Assembly (NCBI GenBank): GCA_964371055.1
Contig: CAYJLF010000018.1
Span: 62,001-126,000, forward strand
Source: CAYJLF01 sp964371055
GTDB lineage: Bacteria > Eisenbacteria > RBG-16-71-46 > CAIMUX01
Direction of reading: 5' to 3'
Length of the DNA stretch: 64,000 nt
The translations under genes and the position numbers were made by a program. Below the pieces are notes generated by a model, which made no database searches, was not told where the DNA came from, and saw only the letters and a program-made list of their open reading frames with translations. Within the stretch, counting starts at the first letter, position 1; the number at the start of each line of letters is the position of its first letter. This document shows, one piece after another, positions 26,338 to 35,925 of this stretch.

Positions 26338-27482
26338 CCGCTCTTTTCATGATTCTGCTGATCGTCGCCTTTGTCATCGGCGATGTGGTCGTCCGCATGG
26401 TCTCCAAGCGGATGGAGACCGCACGCGCGCAACGTGAGCGGCGGGCCGTGCTCGAGAGCTCCCTCCAGCTCACCTTTGCGGACGAGGCGAAGAGCTTGAA
26501 GCGGGCAGAGCTGCCGAGTCCGCGCGCCCGGATCCTCGCGGTCGACGATGAGGCGATCATCCTCGACAGCTTCCGCAAGATCCTCGTCCTCGCGGGGTTC
26601 AGCGTCGACACCGTCGAGAACGGGCCCGAAGCGCTCACCCTCCTGCGCGCCCGCGACTACGACTTCCTCTTCACCGACCTGAAGATGCCGGAAATGGACG
26701 GCGTCGAGGTGGTCAAGGCGGCCAGCCACCTGCGGCCCGACATGGACATCGTGGTGATCACCGGATACGGGACGATCGAGTCCGCGGTCGAGACGATGCA
26801 GTTCGGAGCCGTCGACTATGTGCAGAAGCCCTTCACCGAGGACGAGCTGGTGGCCATGGCCCAGCGCCTCGTGATCAAGCGGGAGGCGCGGCTGGCGGCG
26901 CACGGACGCCCGACCGTGAGGATCGCGGCGCCGTCGGTTGCGGAGGTCGTCGCCAGCGACGAGTACTGCGTCCCCGGCGGTGCTTTTGTCTACCCGGGCC
27001 ACACCTGGGCCCGGATCGACGCGGACGGCCAGGTCTTCACCGGCCTGGACGACTTCGCCCGCAAGGCCCTGAAGGACGTCGATCGGGTCGAACTGCACGT
27101 GCCCGGGGTGAAGGTCAAGCGGGGAGACCCCTTGTTCACGGTGTGGCGGGGAGCCGAGTCGATCTGTTTCCTCTCGCCCGTCAGTGGAGAAGTCACGCGC
27201 GTCAACGACGCGCTGACCGGAAACCCCGACCTCCTCGTCCAGAGCCCCTATGACCGCGGCTGGGTCTATCTGCTCAACCCGAGCCAGCTCGGCGCGGAGC
27301 TGGACGGACTCCGCATCGGCCAGCCGGTCGTGAGCTGGTACCAGGATGAGGTCGTGCGGCTCCAGAAGGAACTCGCCGAACTCGGGACCTCCGACTGGAA
27401 GTGGTCCGAACTGGAGCGGCGGTTCTTCGGTCCCGGCGTCGCGGTGAACGTGCCGGTCACGGAGACCGTGCGGACGACCTAG
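26334..27482 (+). CDS. membrane-anchored receiver fused to a GcvH-like (lipoyl-fold) domain
   Basis: 382 residues. A single N-terminal membrane helix (3-20) and a charged linker. Receiver at about 65-180: AVDDEA, phosphoacceptor Asp115 in FTDLKMPEMDG, Lys165 in VQKPF. Then a domain (about 215-318) with the layout of glycine-cleavage H protein: PGHTWARIDADGQVFTGLDDFA, PGxxVKxGDPLF, SPVSGEVTRVN, WVYLLNPS. At the lipoyl-lysine position of the family (ESVKA) it has RGAES (Ala274 aligned to Lys), so lipoylation is not expected. Third gene of the coupled cassette, so probably an output or adaptor of the heme-motif kinase. Such REC-GcvH fusions are known in some anaerobes; role unknown. Confidence 0.85.
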   Translation: MTALFMILLIVAFVIGDVVVRMVSKRMETARAQRERRAVLESSLQLTFADEAKSLKRAELPSPRARILAVDDEAIILDSFRKILVLAGFSVDTVENGPEALTLLRARDYDFLFTDLKMPEMDGVEVVKAASHLRPDMDIVVITGYGTIESAVETMQFGAVDYVQKPFTEDELVAMAQRLVIKREARLAAHGRPTVRIAAPSVAEVVASDEYCVPGGAFVYPGHTWARIDADGQVFTGLDDFARKALKDVDRVELHVPGVKVKRGDPLFTVWRGAESICFLSPVSGEVTRVNDALTGNPDLLVQSPYDRGWVYLLNPSQLGAELDGLRIGQPVVSWYQDEVVRLQKELAELGTSDWKWSELERRFFGPGVAVNVPVTETVRTT

Positions 27483-27629
27483 GCGATCCGCTCCAAAACT
27501 CCTGCATCAAACGCCGCCCCGGCGGGACTGATGGGATGACGCGCGGGACATGCCGCCGGCTGCGCCCAGGTGTGCGCCGGCCCCCGTGCCGATCCCGGTT
27601 CCGCGACCAGATCACAGGAGGGTTGGATC

Positions 27630-29027
27630 ATGCCGAGAGCGACCGCATTGGGCAGCCGGGCCCTGTTGGGCCTCTTTCTCATCGCCGTGGTGATCACGGG
27701 ATGCCAGACCGACCGGGACCCCGTCCGGCCGAACGACGTAGCGCCGAGTCCGGATCAGGCCTCGACCGACGCCTGGGGCCGGGAGCCCTTCGTCCCCGGA
27801 GAGGTGATCGTGAAGTTCCGCGCCGGGACCTCCGTCGAGGCGCGAGCCGAGGCGCTCGCCTCGGTCTCGGGCCGGGTGGGCACACGCATCGTCACGGCGG
27901 CGATGCAGCGCGCCGGGGACCACGAGGGGATCACGCTCGTGCGGACCCCCCTCGACGTCCCGAGCGCCGTCGATCTGCTCGCCGGGCGGTCCGACGTGCA
28001 GTACGCGGAACCGAACGCCTGCTACTACCCCGATGCGGTCTCCAACGACACGTACTTCGTCAATGGCTCGCTCTGGGGCATGTATGGCGACGCCAGCACG
28101 CCCGCGAATCTCTACGGCTGTCAGGCCGCCGAAGCCTGGGCCGCCGGGCACACGGGGTCCGCCACCGTGATCATCGGTGAGATCGACGAGGGGATCATGT
28201 TCACCCACACCGACCTCGCGGGGCAGATCTGGACCAATCCGTACGACCCGGTCGACGGCACCGACAACGACGGCAATGGCTATGTCGACGACACCCACGG
28301 CTGGGACTTCGATGGCAACAACAACACGATCTACGACGGCTCGATCGATGACCACGGGACCCATGTGGCCGGAACCATCGGAGCCAAGGGGGGCAACGCG
28401 CTGGGCGTCGTGGGAGTCTGCTGGAACGTGCAGATCATCTCCGGGAAGTTCCTGGGCAAGCGGGGCGGCACCACGGCAAACGCGATTCTGGCCTTCGACT
28501 ACTTCACCGATCTCAAGATCCGCCATGGCCTGAACATCGTGGCCACGAACAACTCGTGGGGCGGCGGGCTCTTCTCCCAGGCCCTGCAGGACGCCATCGA
28601 ACGCTCCAACCAGGCCAACATCGTCTGTGTAGTCGCCGCCGGGAACGAGACCCGGAACAATGACGTGACGCCCAGCTATCCGTCCTGCTATCCCAACACG
28701 AACATCATCTCGGTCGCGTCGATCACCTCCACCGGAACTCTCTCCAGCTTCTCGAACTACGGCCTCACCACGGTCGACCTCGGGGCGCCCGGCTCCGCGA
28801 TCTACTCCACCATCCCGAGTCGTCAGGGTGCATCCACCTACGCGTCCTTCAGCGGCACCTCGATGGCCGCGCCGCATGTGACCGGGGGAGTCGCGCTGTA
28901 CGCCTCCACGCACCCGGGCGCGACCGTCGGCGTCATCAAGGCCGCCGTCCTCGGAAGCGTCGTCCCGACAACCTCGCTGTCCGGCCGTTGCGTGACCGGC
29001 GGGCGGCTGAACGTCAGCGGATTCTGA
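27630..29027 (+). CDS. subtilisin-family (S8) serine protease lipoprotein
   Basis: 465 residues. Lipoprotein signal with lipobox ITGC (Cys25). An I9-like propeptide region (about 50-130: PGEVIVKFRAGTSVE…VQYAEPN), then the S8 catalytic domain: Asp186 in IIGEIDEG (usually DTG), His242 in DDHGTHVAGTI, oxyanion Asn308 in ATNNSWGGG, Ser411 in SGTSMAAPHVTGG. A Ca-binding-like DGTDNDGNGYVDD loop follows the Asp, as in other S8A enzymes. Secreted and probably membrane-tethered protease. CAGGAGG before the ATG at 27630 decides the start. It lies 147 bases after the signalling cassette on the same strand; co-transcription is possible but not shown. Confidence 0.92.
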   Translation: MPRATALGSRALLGLFLIAVVITGCQTDRDPVRPNDVAPSPDQASTDAWGREPFVPGEVIVKFRAGTSVEARAEALASVSGRVGTRIVTAAMQRAGDHEGITLVRTPLDVPSAVDLLAGRSDVQYAEPNACYYPDAVSNDTYFVNGSLWGMYGDASTPANLYGCQAAEAWAAGHTGSATVIIGEIDEGIMFTHTDLAGQIWTNPYDPVDGTDNDGNGYVDDTHGWDFDGNNNTIYDGSIDDHGTHVAGTIGAKGGNALGVVGVCWNVQIISGKFLGKRGGTTANAILAFDYFTDLKIRHGLNIVATNNSWGGGLFSQALQDAIERSNQANIVCVVAAGNETRNNDVTPSYPSCYPNTNIISVASITSTGTLSSFSNYGLTTVDLGAPGSAIYSTIPSRQGASTYASFSGTSMAAPHVTGGVALYASTHPGATVGVIKAAVLGSVVPTTSLSGRCVTGGRLNVSGF

Positions 29028-29041
29028 GCACGCTTGCCTAG

Positions 29042-29069
29042 CCGGGCCGGCCCGAAGCGGTCGGCCCGG
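29042..29069. terminator. bidirectional hairpin between convergent genes
   Basis: CCGGGCCG (29042-29049) pairs with CGGCCCGG (29062-29069): 8 GC pairs and a 12-base loop, in the 102-base gap between the convergent protease gene and the exported-protein gene. Position fits a shared terminator; no U-tract. Confidence 0.4.
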
Positions 29070-29129
29070 TGGGCTGGCAGGGGGCTGGGGGCTGGGGGGG
29101 GAGACCGGAGCGATCGGCGCCGCGGTCGG

Positions 29130-30971
29130 TTACCGAATTCTGACCACCGGGACGGTCTGCTGGCATCCGCCGCTCCGCACGCGGAGGTAGTAGGTCCCGG
29201 CGGCCAACGGAGCGCCGGAAGGATCGTCCAGGATGAGCGTCCCCTGGAACTCTCCAGGCGCCAGTGCGAGGGAGCGGATCCTCCGCCCGACGAGATCGTG
29301 CAGGGTTGCCTCGGCCGGGAGCGATCCGGGGCGCAGAGCGACGAGCGTGACCGATTCGCGAGCCGGGACGGGATGGACCGACAGCCGGAGACCCACGCCC
29401 GATCGCCTGGTCGCCCCGTGGCCGGTCGTATCTCCTCCGTCCACGTCATCACCTTCGGGCAGGCCGGCGGGATCGCCGATGATGCGGAATCCGCCCGGTG
29501 AAATGGCGCTCACCGATCCGGAGGAAGTGCTCACCGTGACGCGGATCCGCGCGTCCTCCGACGCGCCGGGAGCACCCACCGGCCACTGGTAGCGGCCACT
29601 GTTGGGTACGCCGACCGCAATCGGGAACCACGGTCCATCGGGACCTTGAACGGAAAGATCGAGATCGACGACCGCGGGTCCCGTCGCGGATGGAATCGCC
29701 GCCCGCCATCGGATGATGCGCACACCTCCCGGACGAACGACCTCTCCACCCCGGGGAAAATCGACACGGGCGGACAGCGCCGCGGGCTCGCTCCAGGGCG
29801 AGTAGACGCGAAGCTGGTTCCGGTAGAACGGAAACCCGCTCATCGTGGCCGAGACGGCGACATCCTCGCGTCCGTCATGGTCGATGTCTCCGTCGACCCG
29901 AAGTGCAGACGCACTCCCGGGGGAGGGCATCTGCCAGACGGCATCCTCCGTCCAGCTCCCTGCGCCATCCCCGAGAAACACCCTTCCCGCGGGACCGGCG
30001 TAGGCCACCAGGTCGAGATGTCCGTCCCCATCGATGTCGCCGAGCTGCGTGAGCTGGTAGCTTCCCGAGGCGGGAAGCCCGACAGATCGGCTGACCCACT
30101 GCAGACCGTCCAAGGCATAGCAGCGCACGCCGGAAGAGCTGTAGGCGAAGGAGATCTCCACCCGGCCGTCGGCGTCGATGTCCCCCACGGCGATTCCGCT
30201 GATTCCGCTGGCCGGCAGGCCCGCCATCTGCACGGTGAAGCCGAACGCTCCGTCCCCGAGCATCACCACGGCTCCGGATCGGGTAGAGACGATATCCATG
30301 TGACCGTCGGCGTTCACGTCGGCGGTCTCGATCGTATACCCGACCGATCCCCCGGTCAGCGCGTAGGTCTGGGTCCAGGTGCCATCGCCGTTGTTGCCGT
30401 AGACCCTGATTCCGTTGCTGCCGCCGAAGGACTGGCTGGCGATGTCCAGAAGCCCGTCGCCGTCGAAGTCCGCCAGCGCCGTGGCGAACATCCCCCACGT
30501 CTCGCCGTTCGAGGCCAGGCCGGCGCCATGGTCGGTCCAGAATGCGCCGCTGCCGTCCCCCAGCGCGGCGCCCATGAGACGGCCGTCCATGCCTCCGCCC
30601 CAGTTGTGGTGGATCCCCCAGGCCACATCGGTGAGACCGTCCAGGTTGAGATCACCCAGGGCGCAGCCGCCGTAGCCAAAGTTCCCGAATTGCCGCACCG
30701 ACCAACCGCCCTCGCCGTCTCCCAGCCAGACCATGATTCCGTGCTGGTCGGAGTTGACGTACGGCGAGCCGTGATCTCCGACCGAGACGAGGTCGAGTTC
30801 CCCGTCGCCATCGACGTCGCCGAACTCGAACTCCGTGCGTCCCTCCTCTTTGCTCGGGAGCTCCAGCCCGGCGGAGCGGGAGATCAGGGTGACGGCGTCA
30901 CAGGGCCGCGCTGTCGCGCAAAGAAGCGAAGGACCGAGGAACAGGACGATCCGGAGGAACCGCGATACCAT
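29130..30971 (-). CDS. exported FG-GAP/VCBS propeller protein with FlgD-like C-terminus
   Basis: 613 residues. A signal peptide is followed by seven Ca-loop repeats DxDxDGxxDL (GDVDGDGELDLV … GDIDHDGREDVA), suggesting a seven-bladed integrin-like propeller. Then a beta-sandwich region (PRGGEVVRPGGVRIIRWRA, typical of Ser-Thr-rich/GPI-anchor-like Ig folds), then the C-terminal domain (HPVPARESVTL…LHDLVGRRIRSL…PLAAGTYYLRVRSGG). Likely surface adhesin or scaffold. The start at ATG 30971 is chosen for the signal peptide; the ribosome site is weak. It begins 16 bases after the stop of the gene upstream, so the two probably form an operon of exported propellers. Confidence 0.8.
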   Translation of the reverse strand: MVSRFLRIVLFLGPSLLCATARPCDAVTLISRSAGLELPSKEEGRTEFEFGDVDGDGELDLVSVGDHGSPYVNSDQHGIMVWLGDGEGGWSVRQFGNFGYGGCALGDLNLDGLTDVAWGIHHNWGGGMDGRLMGAALGDGSGAFWTDHGAGLASNGETWGMFATALADFDGDGLLDIASQSFGGSNGIRVYGNNGDGTWTQTYALTGGSVGYTIETADVNADGHMDIVSTRSGAVVMLGDGAFGFTVQMAGLPASGISGIAVGDIDADGRVEISFAYSSSGVRCYALDGLQWVSRSVGLPASGSYQLTQLGDIDGDGHLDLVAYAGPAGRVFLGDGAGSWTEDAVWQMPSPGSASALRVDGDIDHDGREDVAVSATMSGFPFYRNQLRVYSPWSEPAALSARVDFPRGGEVVRPGGVRIIRWRAAIPSATGPAVVDLDLSVQGPDGPWFPIAVGVPNSGRYQWPVGAPGASEDARIRVTVSTSSGSVSAISPGGFRIIGDPAGLPEGDDVDGGDTTGHGATRRSGVGLRLSVHPVPARESVTLVALRPGSLPAEATLHDLVGRRIRSLALAPGEFQGTLILDDPSGAPLAAGTYYLRVRSGGCQQTVPVVRIR

Positions 30972-30987
30972 GGCGGCCGGATCCCGC

Positions 30988-32643
30988 TCAAAGGACGACG
31001 AACGGCGCCGGTCGCGAGAGACCCCCGTTCGTGAGCAATCTGGCAAAGTAGTAACCCGATGGGACCGGACGCCCGTCTGCGTCGCAACCATCCCAGGTCG
31101 TCCCCGCGGCCGGACTCGACGGATCGCCTCCGGCGAGCACCCGCACCCGGCGACCGCCCGCGTCGAAGATCTCCACGGCGTGGACCGACACACCGGAGAG
31201 GAGCCCCCAGTCGACTCTGACCGGACCGACGGAGGGGTTCGGGAAGACCCGCAGGCCTGGGCGCGCGTCCGTGACATCGTCCACGGAGCCCGACATCAGC
31301 TGCACGGTGGAGAGGTGCACCTCGTAGTTGTCGACCGTCCCGCCGGCGAACTCCGTCCACAGAACCACCGTGTCATCTCCCTCGGCACGCAGGACGCCGT
31401 TCGCCGAGATGGTGCAGGCAAAGCCGGAGACCGACGGCCGGTAGCCGTTCTCGCCGTCAGGGAAGCTGATGATCTCGTCGGCGTCGGCACCCGTCCAGGG
31501 CCACGGACCGTGGGAGACATGGATCTCCTTGGTCCCGCTCGCGTCCTCCTCTTCGTCCCAGACCGCCACCGCCCCCTGACCCCAGCCGACGAAGACATCC
31601 GGGTTCGACGCGCTGCGAGCGCCCCCCTCGTCGTGGGAGACGAGCGTGTTGGCCGATTCGCCGCTCCAGGTCTGGCCGAAGTCGTCCGTGCTCGTGGCAT
31701 AGACTTCGTAGTGATACGGCGACGCGGTGTCGAAGGATGCGGTATAGACCACATGCGTCCCTTCGATGCACGGATCAGCGCTCGCGGCCAGGTTCGTGAT
31801 GATGCTCGCCGGCAGGGAGACTTCCCGGTCGGCCGTCTCCGATGACCACGTAACGCCGCCGTCCGCGGAGAGGCCGGCGTGGATAGCCGGTCCGCCGCTC
31901 CCCGTCTCGCGCCAGACGACGAGCAGACTGCCGTCGCTCTGCACGACGAGCTGCGGAGAGATGGCTCCTCCGCCATCCGGATAGCTGATCATCCGGTCGG
32001 CGTTCGCCCCGGTCCAGGTTGCGCCGCCATCGGCTGAGCGGGAGTAGAAGACCTCGACCGAGCCGGCCAGGGACGTCTGCGTCCAGACCACATGCATGAC
32101 ACCCGTGGCATCGACCGCCACCGACGGCGCGTTCGTGTCCACCGCGGAGGTCGGGTCGCTCAGAATCAGATCCTGCGTCTCACACGACCAGCTGACGCCG
32201 TTGTCGGTGGAAACGCCGTAGTGGACTTCGCGGGTCGCATCCACGTCCTCGCTCCACACGACGATCAGCGTGCCGTTCGGCGCGAGCGCGGCCCGCGTGT
32301 CTTCCGGGTTGACCCCGTAGCCGTCCGGGAAGCTGATCACGCGGTCCGCGGCGGATGATGTCCAGGTGATGCCCCAATCGCCGGAGAACCCGTAGTGGAC
32401 TTCGCGCACGGTCGGCGCGTCCTCCGTCCAGATGGCGTGGATCTGCCCCTGCTGCGCGCCGACGACAACCTGGACGGCTCGCGCATACTCGTTGTCGTCG
32501 AAGCTGATCATCTGGTCGGCGAGCGTACCCGACCAGTCGGCCGCCCGGGCGGGAAGGCAGACGATGCCGACAAACAGCAGCGAGACCAGCGACAGCGAAG
32601 CCAAACGAAGGGAAAGTACGACACGGCGGCTGGGGGTTCGCAT
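30988..32643 (-). CDS. exported BNR/Asp-box repeat protein with FlgD-like C-terminus
   Basis: 551 residues. Signal peptide ends near PARAADWSG. The body holds at least five Asp-box-like motifs SxDxGxxW[TS] (STDNGVSWS, SADGGATWT, SADGGVTWS and variants) spaced about 60-70 residues, as in sialidase-type propellers. The sialidase FRIP and catalytic residues were not seen, so enzyme activity is not claimed. The C-terminus is FlgD-like (FPNPSVGPV…VEIFDAGGRRV…TTWDGCDADGRPVPSGYYFARL). ACAGGAGG precedes ATG 32643. Upstream member of the pair with the VCBS protein. Confidence 0.8.
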   Translation of the reverse strand: MRTPSRRVVLSLRLASLSLVSLLFVGIVCLPARAADWSGTLADQMISFDDNEYARAVQVVVGAQQGQIHAIWTEDAPTVREVHYGFSGDWGITWTSSAADRVISFPDGYGVNPEDTRAALAPNGTLIVVWSEDVDATREVHYGVSTDNGVSWSCETQDLILSDPTSAVDTNAPSVAVDATGVMHVVWTQTSLAGSVEVFYSRSADGGATWTGANADRMISYPDGGGAISPQLVVQSDGSLLVVWRETGSGGPAIHAGLSADGGVTWSSETADREVSLPASIITNLAASADPCIEGTHVVYTASFDTASPYHYEVYATSTDDFGQTWSGESANTLVSHDEGGARSASNPDVFVGWGQGAVAVWDEEEDASGTKEIHVSHGPWPWTGADADEIISFPDGENGYRPSVSGFACTISANGVLRAEGDDTVVLWTEFAGGTVDNYEVHLSTVQLMSGSVDDVTDARPGLRVFPNPSVGPVRVDWGLLSGVSVHAVEIFDAGGRRVRVLAGGDPSSPAAGTTWDGCDADGRPVPSGYYFARLLTNGGLSRPAPFVVL

Positions 32644-32832
32644 GACAGGCCTCCTGTGGAAGACGGACGGAGTCCTTGGCGAGACGGTGGATCTGAACAA
32701 GCGATGGAAGTATAGCGCGCCGTGACACGTCGGGCAAGGCGCAGAGCCACGCGGCCTGTCCAACGGCGTTCCTGGTTTGACCAGCACCGATCGGACCCGG
32801 AGGTCCGGCGGGCCCGGTTTTTCGGCACCCCG

Positions 32833-33117
32833 CTAGGGATCGACGATCAAGACCGCCATCGCGCCCAGTTTCTTCCCCGCAGGCGTCGTGACCACGATGC
32901 AGTACGGACCCGGCGTCTCTACGACGCGAGGGACCGGCTGGTCGGACGGCAGCATGAACATGGCCGCGATGTTCTGCGCGGGGTAGACCACCGCGGTTCC
33001 TCCCAGCACCAGCCACGTCACGGTCTGGCCCAGTCGCACCACCAGAGTCTCCGGGGCCACGCTGACCTGCCCGTCCTCGTGGGCGATGATGAGAATGTCC
33101 CATCCTTTCAGGATCAT
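32833..33117 (-). CDS. small cytoplasmic beta-rich protein coupled to a Ser/Thr kinase gene
   Basis: 94 residues with no signal peptide. Alternating hydrophobic strands (VSVAPETLVVRLGQTVTWLVLGG … YCIVVTTPAGKKLGAMAVLIVDP) look like a cupredoxin-type Greek-key fold: the phrase PxTLxVxxGxxVTW is typical, but the His/Cys/Met copper ligands are absent except a single Cys. So a metal-free cupredoxin-like fold is my best guess. Its ATG overlaps the TGA of the kinase gene (ATGA), implying coupled translation and a linked role, perhaps as substrate or regulator of the kinase. Confidence 0.6.
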   Translation of the reverse strand: MILKGWDILIIAHEDGQVSVAPETLVVRLGQTVTWLVLGGTAVVYPAQNIAAMFMLPSDQPVPRVVETPGPYCIVVTTPAGKKLGAMAVLIVDP

Positions 33118-35744
33118 TCAGGGTCTCCTTTCTCGTGCCTGGTCTGAACCATGCGGATGAACTCCGGATCGGCCGCCAGACTGGCCATCGCTGGATCGCG
33201 GGTCCACGATTCCGGTTCGCATCCGAGGTCCAGGCCGGCGCAGACCATCTCCAGTGCCTCCTGGCGGTCGCCCAGAAGCTCGTAGGCCGCCGCGACCTGC
33301 ACGCAGACATCGGGTCGATTGCCGCCCTCCGCCCGCGCCCGCTCCACCATCGCACGCCCCTTCTCCGGCTCGCGCAACTCCACGTAGTACTGAGCAAGCA
33401 TCGCCTCGACGAACGGGTTTCCGGGACGGACCTCCAGCTCCCGCTCCGCGCGCCGGACCGCCTGCCGGTACGCATTCTCGGCCTCCGGGCCACGGCCGCG
33501 GATCAAGGTGAGAGTCCCGGCGAGACTCCCCCAGACCCGGTAGTCGTTGTCCTCGAGCTCCAGCGCCCGGCGGTAGCTGTCGGCCGCTTCGGCAAACCGA
33601 CCCTGACTGCGGTAGAGCGTGGCGAGATTGGAATGCGCCCGGTAGTTCGGCTTGATCGAGATGGAGGTCTCGTAGGCGGCGATCGCCTCCTCCTCCCGAC
33701 CCAGCATCTGCAGGGCGGCGCCGAGGTTGAGATGGGCGCGGGCGTTTCCCGGCGTGAGGCGGATGACTTCCTGGAAACTGAGCAGCGCGTCCTCCAAGCG
33801 GACCTGTCGGAAGTAGAAGGCGCCGAGGTGGCTGCGAACGTACCAATCGTCGGGTTGACTCGCGATCGCCTCGAGGTAGGCCTGCTCCGCGGCGTCGAAG
33901 TCGCCGCGCAACTCCTCCGAGTTCGCCAGGCCCAGCACCGCCGCATCCTGTCGCGGATCGATCGCCAGCGCCTGCCGGAACTCCGCGGCCGCCTTCTCCG
34001 GGCGACCGGTGCCGTTGTAGATCGTCCCCAGCGCCACGCGCACTTCCGCCAGGCCCGGCGCCATCACCAGCGCCTTCTGCGCAGCCTCTTCCGCCTGCCC
34101 CGCCCAGGTCGGGTCACGCGTCTCTTCGAACGTCTTCCAGAACGCCTCCGCCAATCCGGCCTGCGCGAGGGCGAACCCGGGATCGATCTCCAGGCAGCGA
34201 AGGAAGAGGCCGGCCGCGGTGCGCCGATCCTCCGCTTCGCCGGGTCGCTGCAGAAACCCGCGCGCCCGCAGGTAGATCTCGTACGCGGCGGCGCTGTCCG
34301 TGGGCCGCGGCGCCTGCAGGGAAGCGCCGGTCACGCCGTACCGCCGGGCCAGGACGGACGAGACACCATCGGTCACCTGATCCTGCAGACTGAAAAGATC
34401 GTCCGAGCTCCCTTCCGACATCGATCCCGCCAGGACGACACCCCGCTTGCGCTCCACGATCCGGTAGGCGATGCGAAGGTGATCGCGGGAGCGCTGCACG
34501 GTCCCCTCGAGAGCGAGAAGGGCGCCGGGATCGGCGGCCGCGGTGACGATCTGGATTCCTTGCAGTCCGGCGAGTCGAGTGGTCAGAGCCTCGGTCAGCC
34601 CGAGGGCGAAGACGGTATCGCCCGGCGAGGCGCTCAAGACCCGAAACGGCTCTACGACGAGCAGCGGCACCCCCGGGGGTCGGGTCCTGTCATCACGGGC
34701 CAGCCTCGAGACGGCGAAGAAGCCCGCCACACCGATCATCGCGACGACCAGAGCCCGTCCGGGCCAGCGTGCGGCGATACGCCCGACGCCCCTTCGGATC
34801 CGGCCATCGGACACAGCTTTCGACTGCGCCGGCCCGGCGCGCGAATTCGGCCGCATCCGATCGTCCACCGCCGGGTGATCGAGAAGTCCGACCAGACAAC
34901 CCGGCGATGCCGGTCGATCCTCCGGATCGCGCGCCAGCAGCCGTTGGAGGAGCGCATCGATCTCCTCCGGGATCGCCGGGCGCAGGCTGCTCGCAGGCAC
35001 CGGGGTCTCGTGCAGGATCGCCGCCAGCGTCTCGCCGACGCTCGCGCGGCGGTACGGGTGGATTCCGGTCACCATCTCGTAGAAGACCACCCCCAGCGCG
35101 AAGAGATCCGATCGGGTGTCGGCGGCCGCGCCTCGAATCCGTTCCGGCGCGAGGTAGGAAGCCGTTCCCTCCAGGCGAGGCAGCGACTGCGTCGTGGCCT
35201 CGGGGGAGATCTCCATCGTCCTGTCGTCGCTGCCGCACATGGTTCGGGAGGGACACCGGGCCACGCCGAAATCGAGGATGCGGGGGCGCCCCTCCACGGT
35301 CACGAGGATGTTCTCGGGCTTGAGATCGCAGTGCACGATTCCCGCGGCGGCCGCCTCGGCGAGCGCTTCCGCGCATTCCCGCGCGAAGGGGCGGAACCTG
35401 TCGAGCTCCCAGGGAGAGCCGAGCAGGTCCCGCAATGGAACCCCCGAGACCAGTTCCTCTACCAGATAGCACGCACCCTGGTCCTGGAAGGCGTCGTGCA
35501 CCGAGACAATGGCCGGGTGGCGGAGAACGGAGGCGGCCCGGGCTTCCCGCAGAAGGTCGTCCCATCCCGAGCGGTTGCCGGCCGCGTCGGACGACAGCCG
35601 CTTGAGGGCGACCTCGCGCTGCAGCACCGCATCCCACGCGCGGAAGACGACACCCATCGCTCCGCGGCCGATCTCTCCCCGGATCTGGTAGCGGTCCGCG
35701 ACGATGGGCGCGGAGTCATCCGCAGAGGGGAGTTCTCGATCCAT
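33114..35744 (-). CDS. Ser/Thr protein kinase with TM segment, FlgO/TolB-like domain and TPR array
   Basis: 876 residues. Kinase domain 18-290: P-loop GEIGRGAMGVV, Lys48, catalytic loop HCDLKPEN (138-145, HCD replacing HRD), DFG 158-160, SYLAPE. One membrane helix at about 335-352. Then a FlgO/TolB-like domain (LLVVEPFRVLSASPGDTVFALGLTEALTTRL…LEGTVQRSRDHLRIAYRI) common in PknB-TPR proteins. About eight TPRs (480-830, e.g. AVLGLANSEELRGDFDAAEQAYLEAI). The kinase is cytoplasmic; FlgO and TPR parts would lie outside. GGAGG precedes the ATG. Coupled to the small beta-rich protein downstream. Confidence 0.9.
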   Translation of the reverse strand: MDRELPSADDSAPIVADRYQIRGEIGRGAMGVVFRAWDAVLQREVALKRLSSDAAGNRSGWDDLLREARAASVLRHPAIVSVHDAFQDQGACYLVEELVSGVPLRDLLGSPWELDRFRPFARECAEALAEAAAAGIVHCDLKPENILVTVEGRPRILDFGVARCPSRTMCGSDDRTMEISPEATTQSLPRLEGTASYLAPERIRGAAADTRSDLFALGVVFYEMVTGIHPYRRASVGETLAAILHETPVPASSLRPAIPEEIDALLQRLLARDPEDRPASPGCLVGLLDHPAVDDRMRPNSRAGPAQSKAVSDGRIRRGVGRIAARWPGRALVVAMIGVAGFFAVSRLARDDRTRPPGVPLLVVEPFRVLSASPGDTVFALGLTEALTTRLAGLQGIQIVTAAADPGALLALEGTVQRSRDHLRIAYRIVERKRGVVLAGSMSEGSSDDLFSLQDQVTDGVSSVLARRYGVTGASLQAPRPTDSAAAYEIYLRARGFLQRPGEAEDRRTAAGLFLRCLEIDPGFALAQAGLAEAFWKTFEETRDPTWAGQAEEAAQKALVMAPGLAEVRVALGTIYNGTGRPEKAAAEFRQALAIDPRQDAAVLGLANSEELRGDFDAAEQAYLEAIASQPDDWYVRSHLGAFYFRQVRLEDALLSFQEVIRLTPGNARAHLNLGAALQMLGREEEAIAAYETSISIKPNYRAHSNLATLYRSQGRFAEAADSYRRALELEDNDYRVWGSLAGTLTLIRGRGPEAENAYRQAVRRAERELEVRPGNPFVEAMLAQYYVELREPEKGRAMVERARAEGGNRPDVCVQVAAAYELLGDRQEALEMVCAGLDLGCEPESWTRDPAMASLAADPEFIRMVQTRHEKGDPE

Positions 35745-35925
35745 GAAGCCTCCGGGCCATCACACGCGGGGCCGTTCGCGGCGGGGTGCGGAGGGGGAGT
35801 CCCGAGCCATGGTTCCGGGCCCGCTGATCCCCCATCCGTAACCCTGCCCGCTGCAGGCCCCGCGCGATCTGCAGCCGGGCACGGGGTCCTCGCGCACCCG
35901 GCGAGCGAGTTCGATCCAGAGAGCG

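Noticed and set aside
29130..32643. Sialidase activity for the BNR-repeat protein
   Set aside because: Asp-boxes are present but the arginine triad and FRIP motif of sialidases were not seen.
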